Source: Hordeum vulgare subsp. vulgare
Lineage: Eukaryota; Streptophyta; Magnoliopsida; Poales; Poaceae
Direction of reading: 5' to 3'
NCBI RefSeq assembly: GCF_904849725.1
Contig: NC_058522.1
Location: 200,057,486-200,121,485, forward strand
Length of the DNA: 64,000 nt
In this document: positions 43,241 to 54,825 of the stretch, one piece after another
Numbering within the stretch: position 1 is the first letter of the stretch
Layout: each line of letters opens with the position of its first letter
Position numbers and translations under genes: made by a program
The notes under the pieces: model-generated
Database searches by the model: none
Seen by the model: only the letters and a program-made list of their open reading frames with translations
What the model was told of the DNA's origin: nothing

Positions 43241-44285
43241 CCGGGCCTCCTTGATATCATCATCTAGCATTGGTTTGACTTTGAGGTTTGCAAGGAATCC
43301 TGATTCCACTAGCTCCAACCCACAGTTCTCCATTTCTTCATATAAGGCGGGTTGCCTTTCCTTGAGCAGGACGTTCAAGGTGTTGGTCTTCCGGCTTAAG
43401 GCATCAGCCACTACATTGGCTTTACCATGGTGATATTGAATGCTGAGGTCGTAATCTTTGATTAACTCCAACCATCTTAGTTTCCTCATATTCAATTCCC
43501 TTTGGGTGAAGATATACTTCAGACTTTTGTGGTCGGTGTATATTTAACATCGCTTCCCGAGAAGGTAATGTCGCCATGTCTTTAAAGCATGCACCACGAA
43601 TGCTAACTAGAGGTCGTGGGTGGAATAATTCTCCTCATGCGGGCGCAGTTGTCGTGACATATACACCACAACTCTGTCGTCTTGCAATAGAACTCCATCG
43701 ACCCCGGTTCTGGAGGCATCACAAAATATCACAAACTCCTTGCTGATATCTGGAGTGGCCAATACTGGGGCGGTATTTAATCTCTTCTTCAACTCTTGGA
43801 AGCTTTCTTCACACTCCGGAGTCCATTTGAACTTCTTGCCCTTCTTCAAGAGCTGAGTCATGGGTCCAGTGATGCGGGAGAATCCTTCTAAAAACTTGGG
43901 ATAATACCCCGCGAGTCCGAGGAAGCTCCTGACTTCCTTCACATCAAATTGTGACTCCCAGTTGGTTACCGTAGTAGTCTTGGAGGGATCAACTGCCAAT
44001 CCACTTGCTCTCATGGTATGACCCAAGAATCCAACTTCGTTCAGCTAGAACTCGCACTTGCTTAATTTGGCATAGAGTTGGTGCTCTCGAAGCTTTTACA
44101 ATACTGACTTCAAGTGTTGCTCATGCTCTTCTTTAGACTTGGAAAATATTAATATGTCATTAATAAATACGACGAAAAACTTGTCCAGGTATTCCATGAA
44201 GAACTTGTTCATGAGGTACATGAAGTAAGCTAGGGCATTAGTCAACCAAAAGGCATGACAGTGCATTCGTACAGACTGTACTGGG
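43241..44285 (-). pseudogene. E3 RT C-terminal part and RNase H, right copy
   Basis: This segment repeats 29401-30393 at high similarity and is on the same strand. It keeps about 44 bases (44010-44065) that the left copy lacks. The RT active site again reads FIND (near 44160). Frames 44026-43607 and 43495-43226 carry the thumb, RNase H and the [11 protein letters not shown] end. Sequence continues rightward through the point that corresponds to the Sirevirus insertion site (CTGGGTCACGAAC at about 44280) without interruption. Confidence 0.85.
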
Positions 44286-45110
44286 TCACGAACGCAGTCT
44301 TGGGTATGTCTTCAGGTCGGATCTTCAGTTGGTAATATCCAGATCAGAGATCGATCTTGGAAAATACCTTGGCTCCGTTTAACTGATCAAACAAGTCTTC
44401 AATCTTGGGGAGTGGATACTTGTTCCTGATCGTGACCTCATTGAGGGAACGATAATCGATACAGAGTGTGATAATCCCATCCTTCTTGGACACGAACAGA
44501 ATAGTTGATCCCCAAGGGGACGCACTCGGACGAATGAACCCTTTCCTGAGTTGCTCATCCAGCTACTTCTTCAGCTCCGCTAGCTCTTCGGATCCCATCC
44601 TATAAGGCTTCTTATAAATAGGCCTTGACCCGGGCATGAGCTCAATGATGAACTTGATGTCTCGGTCGGGAGGCATACCTTGTAGCTCATCAGGAAAGAC
44701 GTCCGGGTACTCACAGACTATTGGCACTTGATCGAGCTCTACATCTGACACGTTGTTAACCCGCGGTACTCGAGTTGTTACTGCCTCAGAGACATACTTG
44801 ACTTTGACCCCTTGGTCCCTTGTCATGGTAATAGCCTGTTGGCACAGTCCAAGATGCTCTGATGTTTGGCCAACCAATCCATGCCGAGAATTATTTCTAG
44901 GCCTTGCGACTTAATTACAATGAGGTCTACTGAGAAGCTTATCCCATTGATAACAATCTTGACCTTCCTACATCCTAGGTTGGGCCTTAACACTGCTCCT
45001 GGGGTTTGAATTGCCATTAGCCCGCTAAGCAGAGTAGGCTTTAAACAACATTTTTCCGCAAATCTTTGTGTAACAAAAGAATGCGAAGCACCATAATTAA
45101 AAAATACTGT
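44286..45110 (-). pseudogene. E3 protease and RT N-terminal part
   Basis: On the minus strand the protease begins near 45110 with NYGASHSFVTQRF, where the family has Asp-Ser/Thr-Gly-Ala; the catalytic Asp codon reads AAT at 45098-45096. The frame 45017-44823 holds its second half (VIKSQGLEIILGMDWLAKHQ). The frame 44877-44563 holds the linker and RT start (VCEYPDVFPDELQGMPPDRD, MPGSRPIYKKPYRM). RT palm sequence follows to 44286 in other frames. Several stops and shifts are present. Confidence 0.75.
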
Positions 45111-46190
45111 TGTTGGGGTGGAGTTGACGGGGAACGTACCCAGAATGCAGTCCGGTCTTCATGTGCCTCTTCTGCGGAGATATGATTGATCTGCCCCCAT
45201 CTGTGATACTTCTGATTGCGGGGATCTTGGTTCCTGCCTGGTGTTCCTTGGCCTTGGTTTGGCGCATTGGGGCGCGGTGCGTCATGCTTCTTCTTGGGAC
45301 ACTGCCTGGGATAGTGCCATGTCTGTCCACATCCAAAACAGGTAACTTGTGCTCGAAGTTTGGTCTCGACTCCACTGTTGTTCGGTGGGTTGAATGTTGG
45401 CTTGGTGTTGACTTGCTGCTGAGGCTGGTGGTTCTGGTGAAATGTTGGATACTTGTACTATTGGCGTTGATAGTTGGGTCTTGTTGGAGCTGACTGCCAT
45501 GGGCGTGGCTTCGGGTTAATAGGTCCTCCACTACCCATCAGCTTGCGCTTACGGGTGTCGTCCATTGCACGACGCTTATCCTCCAACATAAGGGCCTTAT
45601 TAACTAGATCGCTGAAGGTCCGACATTCACAAACGACCAACTGATACTTGAGTGACTGTTGCAGTCCTTCCATAAAGCGTTCCACTTTGGCGGCCTCAGT
45701 GTTGACATCTTCAGGTGCATATCTTGACATGAGGTTGAACTTCTTCCAATACTCCTTCACGGATCCACTGTCTTGCCTTAAGTCTTGGAATTCCCGCTTC
45801 TTGATGGTCATCATTCCGGGAAGAATGTGACCAGCATGGAACCCTTCCTTGAACATATCCCAAGTGATGACTTGTGATCTGAAATCCATCCCACCAAGCT
45901 CGGGCTGTGCCTCCGAGACAGTGAGAAGCATAGAGGACTTTCTCATGATCATCAGTGCATTTGACCAGCGCGAGGAGATCTTCTATAGTACGGATCCAGT
46001 CATCGGCATCCAATGGTTTAGTCGTCTCCGTGAATATGGGTGGCATAGTTCGCATGAACTCAGAGAGAGTAGAGGGACCATTCCCATTCCCGTTCTACGG
46101 TGGGTTGTTCACCAAGACTTGAGCCAGCTGCTGAATAGAGGCATTATTGGCTTGACGTTCCTCTCAAAGAGCTTGAAGGAACTGAGCCAT
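45097..46190 (-). pseudogene. E3 gag
   Basis: The likely start is the ATG at 46190-46188. Frames 46055-45711 and 45952-45458 carry the gag domain (LDADDWIRTIEDLLALV, LYASHCLGGTARAWWDGF, KEYWKKFNLMSRYAPED, VERFMEGLQQSLKYQL). A zinc knuckle of the form CX2CX4HX4C (CFGCGQTWHYPRQC) is readable at about 45340-45295 but in a different frame from the rest. At least two frameshifts split the gene. Sequence and order match Tekay/Del gag. It follows the pre-gag ORF in the sense direction. Confidence 0.8.
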
Positions 46191-46630
46191 AGTCAAGCTT
46201 TCAGGCGGAGGTGGCGGCGGTGGAACATCGTCTTGCTACTCGTGGTGATCTCCAGCTTAAGCTTCCCCTCTGGTTCCCTGTTGCTGACCTGAAGTGGCCG
46301 AGCCGGGGTTGCCGAAGGTGCAGGTGCGAGATGCGATCACCATCCTGTCAGGGGAGTAGACAGGTCAATTTTCCGAACTGGCCGAAATCATAAGGGATGA
46401 TGTTCTAGTAAAGAGGGGTCTGGTGTTGTGCTAGTGTGAAATTTTTAAGTCAAAGGTTTTTGAAAAAGCTTAATGCATTAGATTAAAACAAGCGATATGG
46501 TCGCTCACAAGCTGCATAAGGCAGAATGCAACTTGCATCCAACATTCTTACACAACACTCATGGTTCACATGAACCGATACATGAACTCCTACGCTCGGG
46601 GAGAAGCTCCTAATTGCCTACGCCTTAATG
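46191..46630 (-). other. E3 leader between pre-gag ORF and gag
   Basis: About 440 bases separate the two sense ORFs. A minus-strand TATA-like or other promoter signal is not obvious, and I see no coding sequence. Confidence 0.4.
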
Positions 46631-47400
46631 CTAAGCGGTGGACTGTGCGGTCTCATAGGCGGGTTCTGCGGGATCTTTGTCTTCATCTTCATCTTCGTCA
46701 ATACTTCCCTCCTTTAAAGGTGTAGGAGAAGGAAGTGGTCCATCACGGCGTCTCTTGGTGGGTGAGGCAGCGAAGAGTTTGGTGTACTCTTCCGCCGTCA
46801 GGCGGCGACTCTGAATAGGAGTGGCGTGAAGCGGTGGTACTCCTCCTCGGAAAGCAATGCATGTTTGTCCTTTGCGTGCTCCTTCCTTCTTCACCTTGCC
46901 GCTCTTCATCTCTCCACACGGAGTAGATCCTTGACTTGGTGCAGCTCTTGGTGAATCTTTGTTGACTCCATGATCAAAATGTGCGTCAAAGTGTCGGAGG
47001 AGAGGATGAAGTAGGTCTGAAACATTAGTGGCGTCCCGTCCTTAGAAGATGGGTTGAGTGCCCAACTCCTGTCTATACCATCCTTAACAAAAGGTAGGTG
47101 ACGAGTAGCTGGCTTGTTAGCCATCTCGGGAAGGATGTCGCGGAGACGCACGAGCGCCTCTCGTGCGATTATCTCCACTGCCAACATCAGATCCTCCATA
47201 TGTGGTCCTTCAAAGAACCAGATAGTTGGGGAGTCATTAGCCTTCACTATCACATCCACGTGATATTCCTTGGTGTTGGCGTTGGCCCAGTGCTCGTGGT
47301 AGAGGAAGATGGGCGTGCGGCGTACTTGGCACTTCTCGAGGCTATCACCCAAAAGTAGGGGAAAGCCCGTCTCCAGAAGCATCTCAGGTATGGCGGCCAT
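46631..47400 (-). CDS. E3 pre-gag ORF, sense orientation, function unknown
   Basis: Two frames lie between PBS and gag. The first (47400-46906, 164 residues) starts MAAIPEMLLETGFPLLLGDS and includes PTIWFFEGPHMEDLMLAVEI and EALVRLRDILPEMANKPATR. The second (46909-46631, 92 residues) starts MKSGKVKKEGARKGQ, is basic, then has an acidic DEDEDEDKD tail. They overlap by ATGA, so the stop of one overlaps the start of the other; a single protein split by an indel is at least as likely. No gag, enzyme or membrane motif is visible. Its position upstream of gag is unusual. I have a vague recollection of similar frames in other Triticeae elements, which would make it a family feature rather than a one-off capture. 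Confidence 0.6.
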
Positions 47401-47522
47401 CTACAATATGTAGGAGAGAAGTTTAGAAAGTTTTTAGTGGGTGCAGAATCTTAGGTTATCGTCTATGTGCACTAGTCGTCTTGGCTATCGTCCATGCTAC
47501 CTAAGGCTTCCTATAGTCAGGA

Positions 47523-47540
47523 TCACTCTGATACCAGCTC
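47523..47540 (-). other. E3 primer binding site
   Basis: Reading the minus strand after the 5' LTR gives GAGCTGGTATCAGAGTGA, which contains TGGTATCAGAG, complementary to the 3' end of initiator tRNA-Met. Confidence 0.85.
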
Positions 47541-50500
47541 TGTGGGGACCCCGACTTATGAGTCGAGACAGCCGAATGAACGTGCTTAGTGATCCGAGAT
47601 ATCAATGCTCACCGAACACACAGATACTGAATAATAAGAGTCTTACATCCAAGTACTGAATTATTACATCACATGACCGAATGGTAAAGTTCACAAGGTA
47701 GCCTAAAAGGCCAAATCACACTGATACAACTAGTAGCGGAATTCATAGGCTAAGCGGGTGCACATGCCATCAGCCTACACCAACAGGCGTTCTGACTGGG
47801 AAGCGTCCTAGTTCGCAGGGGCGTCTCCGAAGACGTACTCATCTCCAAACTCCGGTCCTTCCATGTCTGCTCAATAACATAACCAGTGGCAAGCCAATGA
47901 GTACTTTTGAATGTACTCGCAAATAGCCCATGATATGAAAAATGCAAGTGAAGGATAACAATAACATGCTTCTTTGGTGGATATCTCTTGGTGGTAATAA
48001 ACATGATCACAGGTATGCATCGTAAGTTAAGAACTACTTTGAAGATAAGGTTACAGATATCAATATATCTGCCCAGGGCTGAACCACCTGGGTTCACCCT
48101 ATATGCCAAGTCACCAAACTTGATCATATCCTTACTTTCATAATAACTCCTTTTTATCACAATTCACACACACTTGGTTTATGCGGAAACAACTGGACAT
48201 AGTTTAAGCAGGATTACCCAACTGTCCTTCACCGTGGACACGGCTATTCGAATAGTTTTACTATCTGCAGAGGTAGTACGCTGGACCCACGAGATCCGGG
48301 AAACTTCCATGTCATCCACGACTCGCGGTATATAACATACCCGATGTAAGTACCCGATCAATCCATTTCCCCTGACGATACTAGACAAGAAGTCCACTCG
48401 GTTGGTACCTAGACCACATGTTGTACGTCTTACGAGCACTGACTCTGGACAGTATCAATCATGCGGGGACCAACGGTGTGCGTGGAACACGTAAAACCGG
48501 CATAGTCGTCATACCTGGCACGACCCCATCACAAGAGTGACCACAGAGCACTCCCGCCACTAGTAATGTGGCTCTTTGCTAGCACCGACCAGAGTAATCG
48601 ACACAGCCCCGTCCCATAAGGGGTAATGTGGTCGTATATGTAAGGTTGGGGTGGTCTACACATCATAAATCTATTCCCATTTCCGAAACCATAGTCACAC
48701 AAATACCCGGTGCACCACTTCACCAAAAGTGGTCACCTAACTCATCATCACCCTCGGGCATTAGTGGCACCCGACGGGGTTTTCATAAACCTTTGATTTA
48801 TACCATCAACATGCTCATGATAATATTATTCTAACTTTACTTGACAACATGATATTAGCATGACCCTCATAGGTGGTTGGATCAAGCTCAATGCATATGC
48901 TCCGGAGGAGCCATCGGTAACATCACTTCAATGATTTACTGGGACTTATGATCATATGCAACGGAAATACTTGCGATACTAAGATGCAATATATCATATG
49001 CTCAGTCATGGTCAAAGGGATGCTTGCCTTGGTCAGCTAGGTATCCGGGGTATTCGAGGTCTTCCTCTCTGATTCCCTCGTCACACGAATTTTCTATCGT
49101 CGTCAAAAGATAAAATAAGAAATAGCTCACTCCAAAACAGATCACAAAGTCATTTTAAAAATCTTGGTTATTTCTGATAAATCTAGGTTGTTATTTTAAA
49201 AATATTTGCCTCGGATTCCAATGAAGGAATATTTTGAAAATCAACTAAACAGAAGCAAAACTATTCCAATTTAATCCTTTTTATTATTATAAAACAGAAT
49301 AGTTGCTCCAAAAATTCAACCAATGGTTTTATTAAATAATACATATTTTTAGAAGAATAACAGTGGAAAATTTATATTTTTACACTCGTTAAGTCTTTTC
49401 ATAAAAATCTTTGAAATCCAGCTTTTAAAATAAAGAAAAAGGGCTAGAGCCCCTGGCTTGGCTCGGTCTGGGATTGGGCCGGCCAAAAGGCCAGCCGGCT
49501 AGCATGCCCAGGCGCGCGCACCATCAGGTTTGAACCTGACGCGCAGGCCCCTGCGGTCAGCGGCTGCGGGCAGCGAGGGAGAGAGAGATGGGCCACCGAC
49601 AGGTGGGTCACACCTGTCGGGGTCGTCTCCTACCTCTGGTCAGAGAGGAGGAGGAGGAGCACGGTGGCGTGGCTACCAACGTGCTCGCGCCCTATCGATG
49701 ACGGAAATGGTTCCGGGTCGTCGTCGCATACCTGCTGGTGGTCGGAACAACGACGGAGAGGCTCACGTTCATCGGCGACGAGGAGGCCGCGGCGGAGGAA
49801 TTTCGGGCGAAGGTCGAGGTGGTAGCTAGGCGCACAGATTAGTTTGGGAAAGTTGGGGGAAAGCTCCATGATGTCAAGGGGAGTGGTTTGGTGTGCAGAG
49901 GGACGCAAGAGCCGTCGTGTAGCCGGAGATCGACCGAAGCTCTAAGGCAGAGGGGCCTCGGTTGATCTCGAGCACCGCGACTCTTCTAGCTTGCTGAGGT
50001 GGCTAGGGAGGTGCTAGAGGTCGCCGCGATGCTGTCTGAAGGGTGCTGGAGCGAGGGGAACGGCTATTTATAGGCCCACGATGGTGAGCCAACTCGGGAG
50101 CGCCAGTGACTCACCGTGGTGCGCATGGCGGTGTAGAGAGGAGCTGGGGTCGAAACCACGGTCTTAGGACGTGGTTTTGGACTGCCAGGGCTCACTGCAA
50201 GGAAGGGAGAGAGAGCAGAGACGAGCATTCATGGCTGCGCAACCCTGGCAGATTCTGGTGCGCGCGGGCACGCGTCGCACCAGCTCTTAGCGCGGGAGAG
50301 TAGGGGCCGTGATGGTCGCCTGATGCAGAGTGGTTGTCGAGGAAGAAGTTGGACACCTCGGGGGAGGCTGGAACTGGCCGAGGGCGTCGCCCCCACCTTG
50401 GAGCTCTCTGTTGCACGCCCAGAGCGCAGTTTTGGCATGCCACGGCATGCTGGTGCGCTTTGAGGTGCTTTGGATGTGTCTAGCATGTCCTGGGCACTAG

Positions 50501-50809
50501 TTGGGAGATGCCTAGCCGTTGGAGACCCGTGGGAGCTTCGGTTGAGTTGAAGCTTAGAATGGACACAAGAGAAAAAGGTGCTGTCAACTTTGAGTTGAAG
50601 CTTAGAATGGAGATTTTGTCATTTCTACTTTGAATCAAAGATGGGCCAGTTGATAATGGCCACCTGATCTAAGAGTTTGGGGCAAAGGGATTGGGTTTAG
50701 CTATGGTTAGAGGGGCTTTTACCCATCTGTCAGAAGGTTCTCAACAGTGGTTTGGGGTGGTTGCACCCCACCACTGGTTCTGCAACTGAACAGGATTGGG
50801 TTTGGTGCT
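47541..50809 (-). mobile_element. E3 5' LTR, part adjoining the PBS
   Basis: This 3269-bp part matches the left LTR from 23794 to about 27057. A minus-strand TATAAATAG is at 50064-50072. It ends with GTGCT, the target-site duplication of E4, and resumes at 63128. Confidence 0.9.
50805..50809. repeat. E4 target-site duplication, left copy
   Basis: GTGCT precedes the E4 terminus and is repeated at 63123-63127. The uninterrupted site in the other E3 LTR reads TTTTGGTGCTAAAAC at about 27052-27066. Confidence 0.95.
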
Positions 50810-51366
50810 TGATGGGGTTATAGTCCTAGGGTAGGGTCATAGGCCTGCCCTGTAGGTCCTATCCAAGGACTACCCCTCATAAGGGACAAGGCCCGTAGTC
50901 AGTTCCGACTGAACTAAGGAGTTCCCATCATCCAGTCGGTAACAGAGCCTCGACCATCCAGTCGGAGACGAGCATTCGGAGTATATCAAACTAACCGACT
51001 GGATTCCACTCTGTGCATCGTAACCCCCCTGGAGGGAAATGGTCATACGTTTCCATGTGCCTTTATTAGCATTTAAGACATATGTTACCTGTAACGTAGG
51101 CATTTATTCGCCACTACTCCACCCCTGTGCATCGAACCGTTGTGGAGGGAAGCGCACTCTATATAAGCCACCCTCCCCCACTGGTGCAGGGGTTAGCAAT
51201 TCACTCTATTCCATATTCCACTCGACAACAAGCTCCCAGAGCACTGAGACGTAGGGCTATTACCTCCACCACAGAGGGGACTGAACTCATACAACCTTGC
51301 CGTAGCTAAGGCTCTGTCCATCCTTTCGTACCCTACACATCTACTGTCAGACTTATACCCACGACA
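50810..51366 (+). mobile_element. E4 5' LTR
   Basis: This 557-bp repeat has the same length as 62566-63122 with only a small number of substitutions. The TATA box (CTCTATATAAGCC) is at about 51157-51169 and the LTR ends TTATACCCACGACA. A short LTR with a strong TATA and about 200 bases of R-U5 is expected for this group. Confidence 0.95.
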
Positions 51367-51385
51367 GTTGGCGCCCACCGTGGGG
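51367..51385 (+). other. E4 primer binding site
   Basis: GTTGGCGCCCACCGTGGGG follows the 5' LTR directly. The same motif, with one change, marks the PBS of E1 at 1914. Confidence 0.8.
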
Positions 51386-51433
51386 CAGGCGTCTAAGCGA
51401 CTTCCGGCGAGTTTGCGACTACATCGTTTCGTC

Positions 51434-53160
51434 ATGTCGTCCGGTGGAGATTCGAGCATGGGTCACGAGATCCTCTTCGGCGCTCTCTCCTTCATCGTCG
51501 ACGATTCGACATGGCTTCGGGACGCTCCTCTCGACGTCGTGGCGCTTCCCCGCCGCGGGGCTACGCACTTCCATACCGGCGCCCGCGGCATTCTTCTTCT
51601 CCAGCAGTCGGCTCCGGTGTCGACCTACACCGCCGTCACGCGCCGCAACAAGTGGTCCCGCCGTCCGCGGCTCCAACGTTGGGTGCAACACGCCCAGGCG
51701 CGCCAGAACGCGTCTTCACAAGTGGCGGTCCTAGAGTCGGTTGTGGTTGCCCCGCCGTCCGAGCGCTCGGACTCGGTTCCGACTGAGTTTCCTTCCGAGT
51801 ACGTGGGTCGCGGGCCTGCAGCAGAAGTACACATGGCCAACTCCCATGAAGGTCCCCATCAAGCTGGCCGGAACGAGCACGAGATCGGCGAAACATCTGG
51901 CGCTCGCCGTCCACCTCGCCGTTCTGCTAGTTGGCACACTCGGCGGAGCAACGTGGAGTTGTTCCGCACACCCATCCTCAACTTGGCTGCGGCTGCCAAG
52001 ATAGCCGATTCCCTTCAGCCGACTCATTCAAAGGCTGGCAGGGGGATCGAGCAAATCCGCGCCCTGTTGCACACGGCGCAGCAGCAAAATTCGGCGGTCT
52101 CCCAGTCGCACAACAGGATCCACAATAGTTTTGTTCATGCGAGTACGCATCGGTCAGTTCACAGCCCTGGTTCTCATCAGCGACACAGGGGAGGCAGCCG
52201 TTCCATAAATCCCGAAGATCGTCGCCGTTCACGCACCCCTCCGCGGGGTGGGCCCTATGGGCCCCGACATCATGATGATCGGTGTTCAGTCGGTGACATT
52301 TACGACCCAAGGCCCGACGCGAGAGGGCATATCGCCCAGCGGAGGGTCGACAGAGGCCGAGCCCACCGCGATGGTTACGATATTGACTGTCCGAGTGGAA
52401 GCAGGACCATCGTTTCTGGTTCCGAGTGTTTCAGTCGAGCCATCCGTTCGGCTGATATCCCTCCCAACTTCCGATTGGCCACGGGAATCAGCAAGTTTAC
52501 AAGAGAGTCCAAGCCAGAAACGTGGCTGGATGATTATCGAGTGGCAGTCCAGATCGGAGGAGGGGACGACCACGTCGCCATGAAGCACCTCCCTCTTATG
52601 CTCGACGGCTCGGCGCGAGCGTGGCTGAACCAGTTGGCCCCCTCAAGCATCTACAGCTAGGCAGATCTGGCCCGAGTGTTCATCGGGACCTTCGAAGGGA
52701 CGTGCAAGCGCCCTGCTGGCCTCGTGGAGCTCCAGCATTGTGTCCAGAAACAGAATGAACCCCTGCATGATTTCATTCAGCGTTGGACAACCCTCTACCA
52801 CACGGTGGAGAACGTCACAGAGCATCAAGCAGTCTGCGCCTTCAAGGCAGGCGTGCGGTACAGGGATCTGTACCTGAAGTTCGGCCGAACAGGCGACATC
52901 TCCATGAGCAAGATGATGGAGATAGCGGCACGCTATGCAAATGGCGAAGAAGAGGACCGCATCCGAAGCAGCAAGCACAAAACAGTCGCCGATGGAGATG
53001 GGAATAACACTCGGAAACAGAAGCAGAAAGTTCCGTCCACTCCGCAGGCAGAAGCCGCAGTTGTAACCAATGCCAAGTTCAAGGGCAAAGGGAAGGCTCA
53101 GTTCACCCCCAAGAAGAAGCAGTTCAATAACCCCATCCTGGACCGTGTCCGATTCATACG
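51434..53160 (+). pseudogene. E4 gag
   Basis: The first ATG after the PBS is at 51434 (MSSGGDSSMGHEILF). The N-terminal third is basic and Arg/Ser-rich. The retrotransposon gag domain runs from about 52480 (FTRESKPETWLDDYRVAVQI, MKHLPLMLDGSARAWLNQL) through a TAG at 52658-52660, where Trp is expected, into the same frame from 52661 (FIGTFEGTCKRPAGLVELQ, FIQRWTTLYHT, FKAGVRYRDLYLKFG). A Lys/Gln-rich tail follows. A Cys/His block is split by a frameshift near 53145-53160. Gag would form the particle; one stop and one frameshift now break it. Confidence 0.88.
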
Positions 53161-54825
53161 AAGATGGATGAAGAGGGCAACGCCATATATCCGAAGCATA
53201 CCACTCGGCAATGTCCCCTCCTGATCCAGGGGTTCGGCGAAGGGCAACCGAGTGAAAAGGACAATGAACAGGATGAGGAGGATAAGGAGGATCCGTTCCC
53301 CCAAGTCCATGCAACACTGATGATTTTTGCTGACGTTGAGAGCAAGAGTCGACTGAATCTGGTGAACAGGGAGGTGAACATGGCCACCCCTACCAACCCC
53401 AAGTTCCTCAAATGGCCTCAGACTGCGATCACCTTTGACCAGTCGGATTATCCAGCACACGTACCCACCCCAGGGAGACAGGCTCTGGTCGTCGACCCGG
53501 TGGTGGAAGGAGTCCGACTGCGCAAAGTCCTCATGGACGACGGCAGTGGTTTGAACATCATGTACGCCGACACTCTCAAGGGGATGGGCATTCCGATGTC
53601 CAAACTCAGCGAGAGCAGCATGCAGTTCCATGGAGTCGTCCCTAGGCGAAAGGCGAAGTCACTCGGCCAGATCGCGTTGGACGTCGTTTTCGGCTCCGAC
53701 AAGAACTTCCGCAAGGAAAAGCTGACGTTCGAGGTGGTGGACTTCCAGAGCGCGTACCACGCAATTCTGGGCCGCCCGGCGTATGCACGTTTCATGGCCC
53801 GCCCATGTTATGTGTACCTGAATCTAAAGATGCCAGGCCCGAAAGGTGTGATCACTATCACAGGCAATCGACAGTAGGCCGAAGAGTGTCTGCAGCAGGG
53901 ATCACGGATCGCCGATCAGCAGATGGCTGTCCTCGAGCTTGACGAGTACAAGAAAACAGTCGACCCCGCTGACTTGATGCGTGCGAAGAAGCCAGCTTTG
54001 GAGTCTGCATTCCAGTCGGCGGGAGAGACGAAGAAGGTCAGCATCCACCCGACGAACGACACTAGTGCCCCGACGAACATCTCCACCACCCTCGATCCTA
54101 AATAGGAAGCCGAGCTCACCCAATTCCTCCGTGAGAACTGGGACATCTTCGTATGGAAGCCCTCTGACATGCCAGGTGTACCCAGGGAGTTGGCTGAGCA
54201 CCGACTGCATGTGGATCCCACCGCTCGGCCTGTCCGAGAACGCATGCGTAGGTCCGCCGCGCACAAGAGGAAGGCAATCGGAGAAGAAGTGGCCAAGCTT
54301 TTGGCAGCCAACTTCATTCGCGAGGTACACCACTCCGAGTGGCTCGCCAATGTTGTCATGGTGCCCAAGAAGGACATGTCGCTCCGAATGTGCATCGACT
54401 TCAAGCATCTCAATAAGGTCTTCCCGAAAGACCATTTTCCGCTCCCCCGCATCGATCAAATTGTGGATACGACTGCGGGTTGCGAGCGTTTGTCATTTCT
54501 TGATGCCTACTCGGGCTATCATCAGATCCGTTTGTATGGCCCCAATGAATTAAAAACAGCCTTCATCACCCCATTCGGGTGCTTCTGCTACATCACTATG
54601 CCATTCGGTTTGAAGAATGCAGGAGCTACCTTTATGCGCATGATCCAAAAATGCCTCCTCGACCAGATCGGTCAGAATGTGGAGGTGTATATGGATGATA
54701 TCATAGTCAAGTCACGCAAAGGTTCCGACCTACTGACTGACTTGGCAGAAACATTCGCCAACCTTCGTAGGTACGATATCAAGCTCAACCCCGCCAAGTG
54801 TTTATTCGGCGTTCCCAGCGGAAGT
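53161..54825 (+). pseudogene. E4 protease and reverse transcriptase (N-terminal and palm)
   Basis: One frame runs from 53164 to about 54825 with two in-frame TAG codons, at 53875-53877 and 54103-54105. The protease shows VLMDDGSGLNIMYADTL (catalytic Asp in DDGS near 53535-53546) and AYHAILGRPAYARFMA. RT shows EHRLHVDPTARPVRERMR, VVMVPKKDMSLRMCIDF, RLSFLDAYSGYHQI, MPFGLKNAGATFMRMI and the active site YMDD at 54688-54699. These catalytic residues are intact. A frameshift near 54825, after CLFGVPSG, moves the thumb to another frame. The order is the gypsy order and the type is Tat. Confidence 0.92.

Noticed and set aside
32023..47540. tRNA genes at TGGTATCAGAG motifs
   Set aside because: The matches cover only the tRNA 3' end and sit exactly at LTR borders, so they are primer binding sites.
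51368..52588. Additional overlapping ORFs on both strands of E4 gag
   Set aside because: They are shadows of the gag frame, which alone shows the gag domain.
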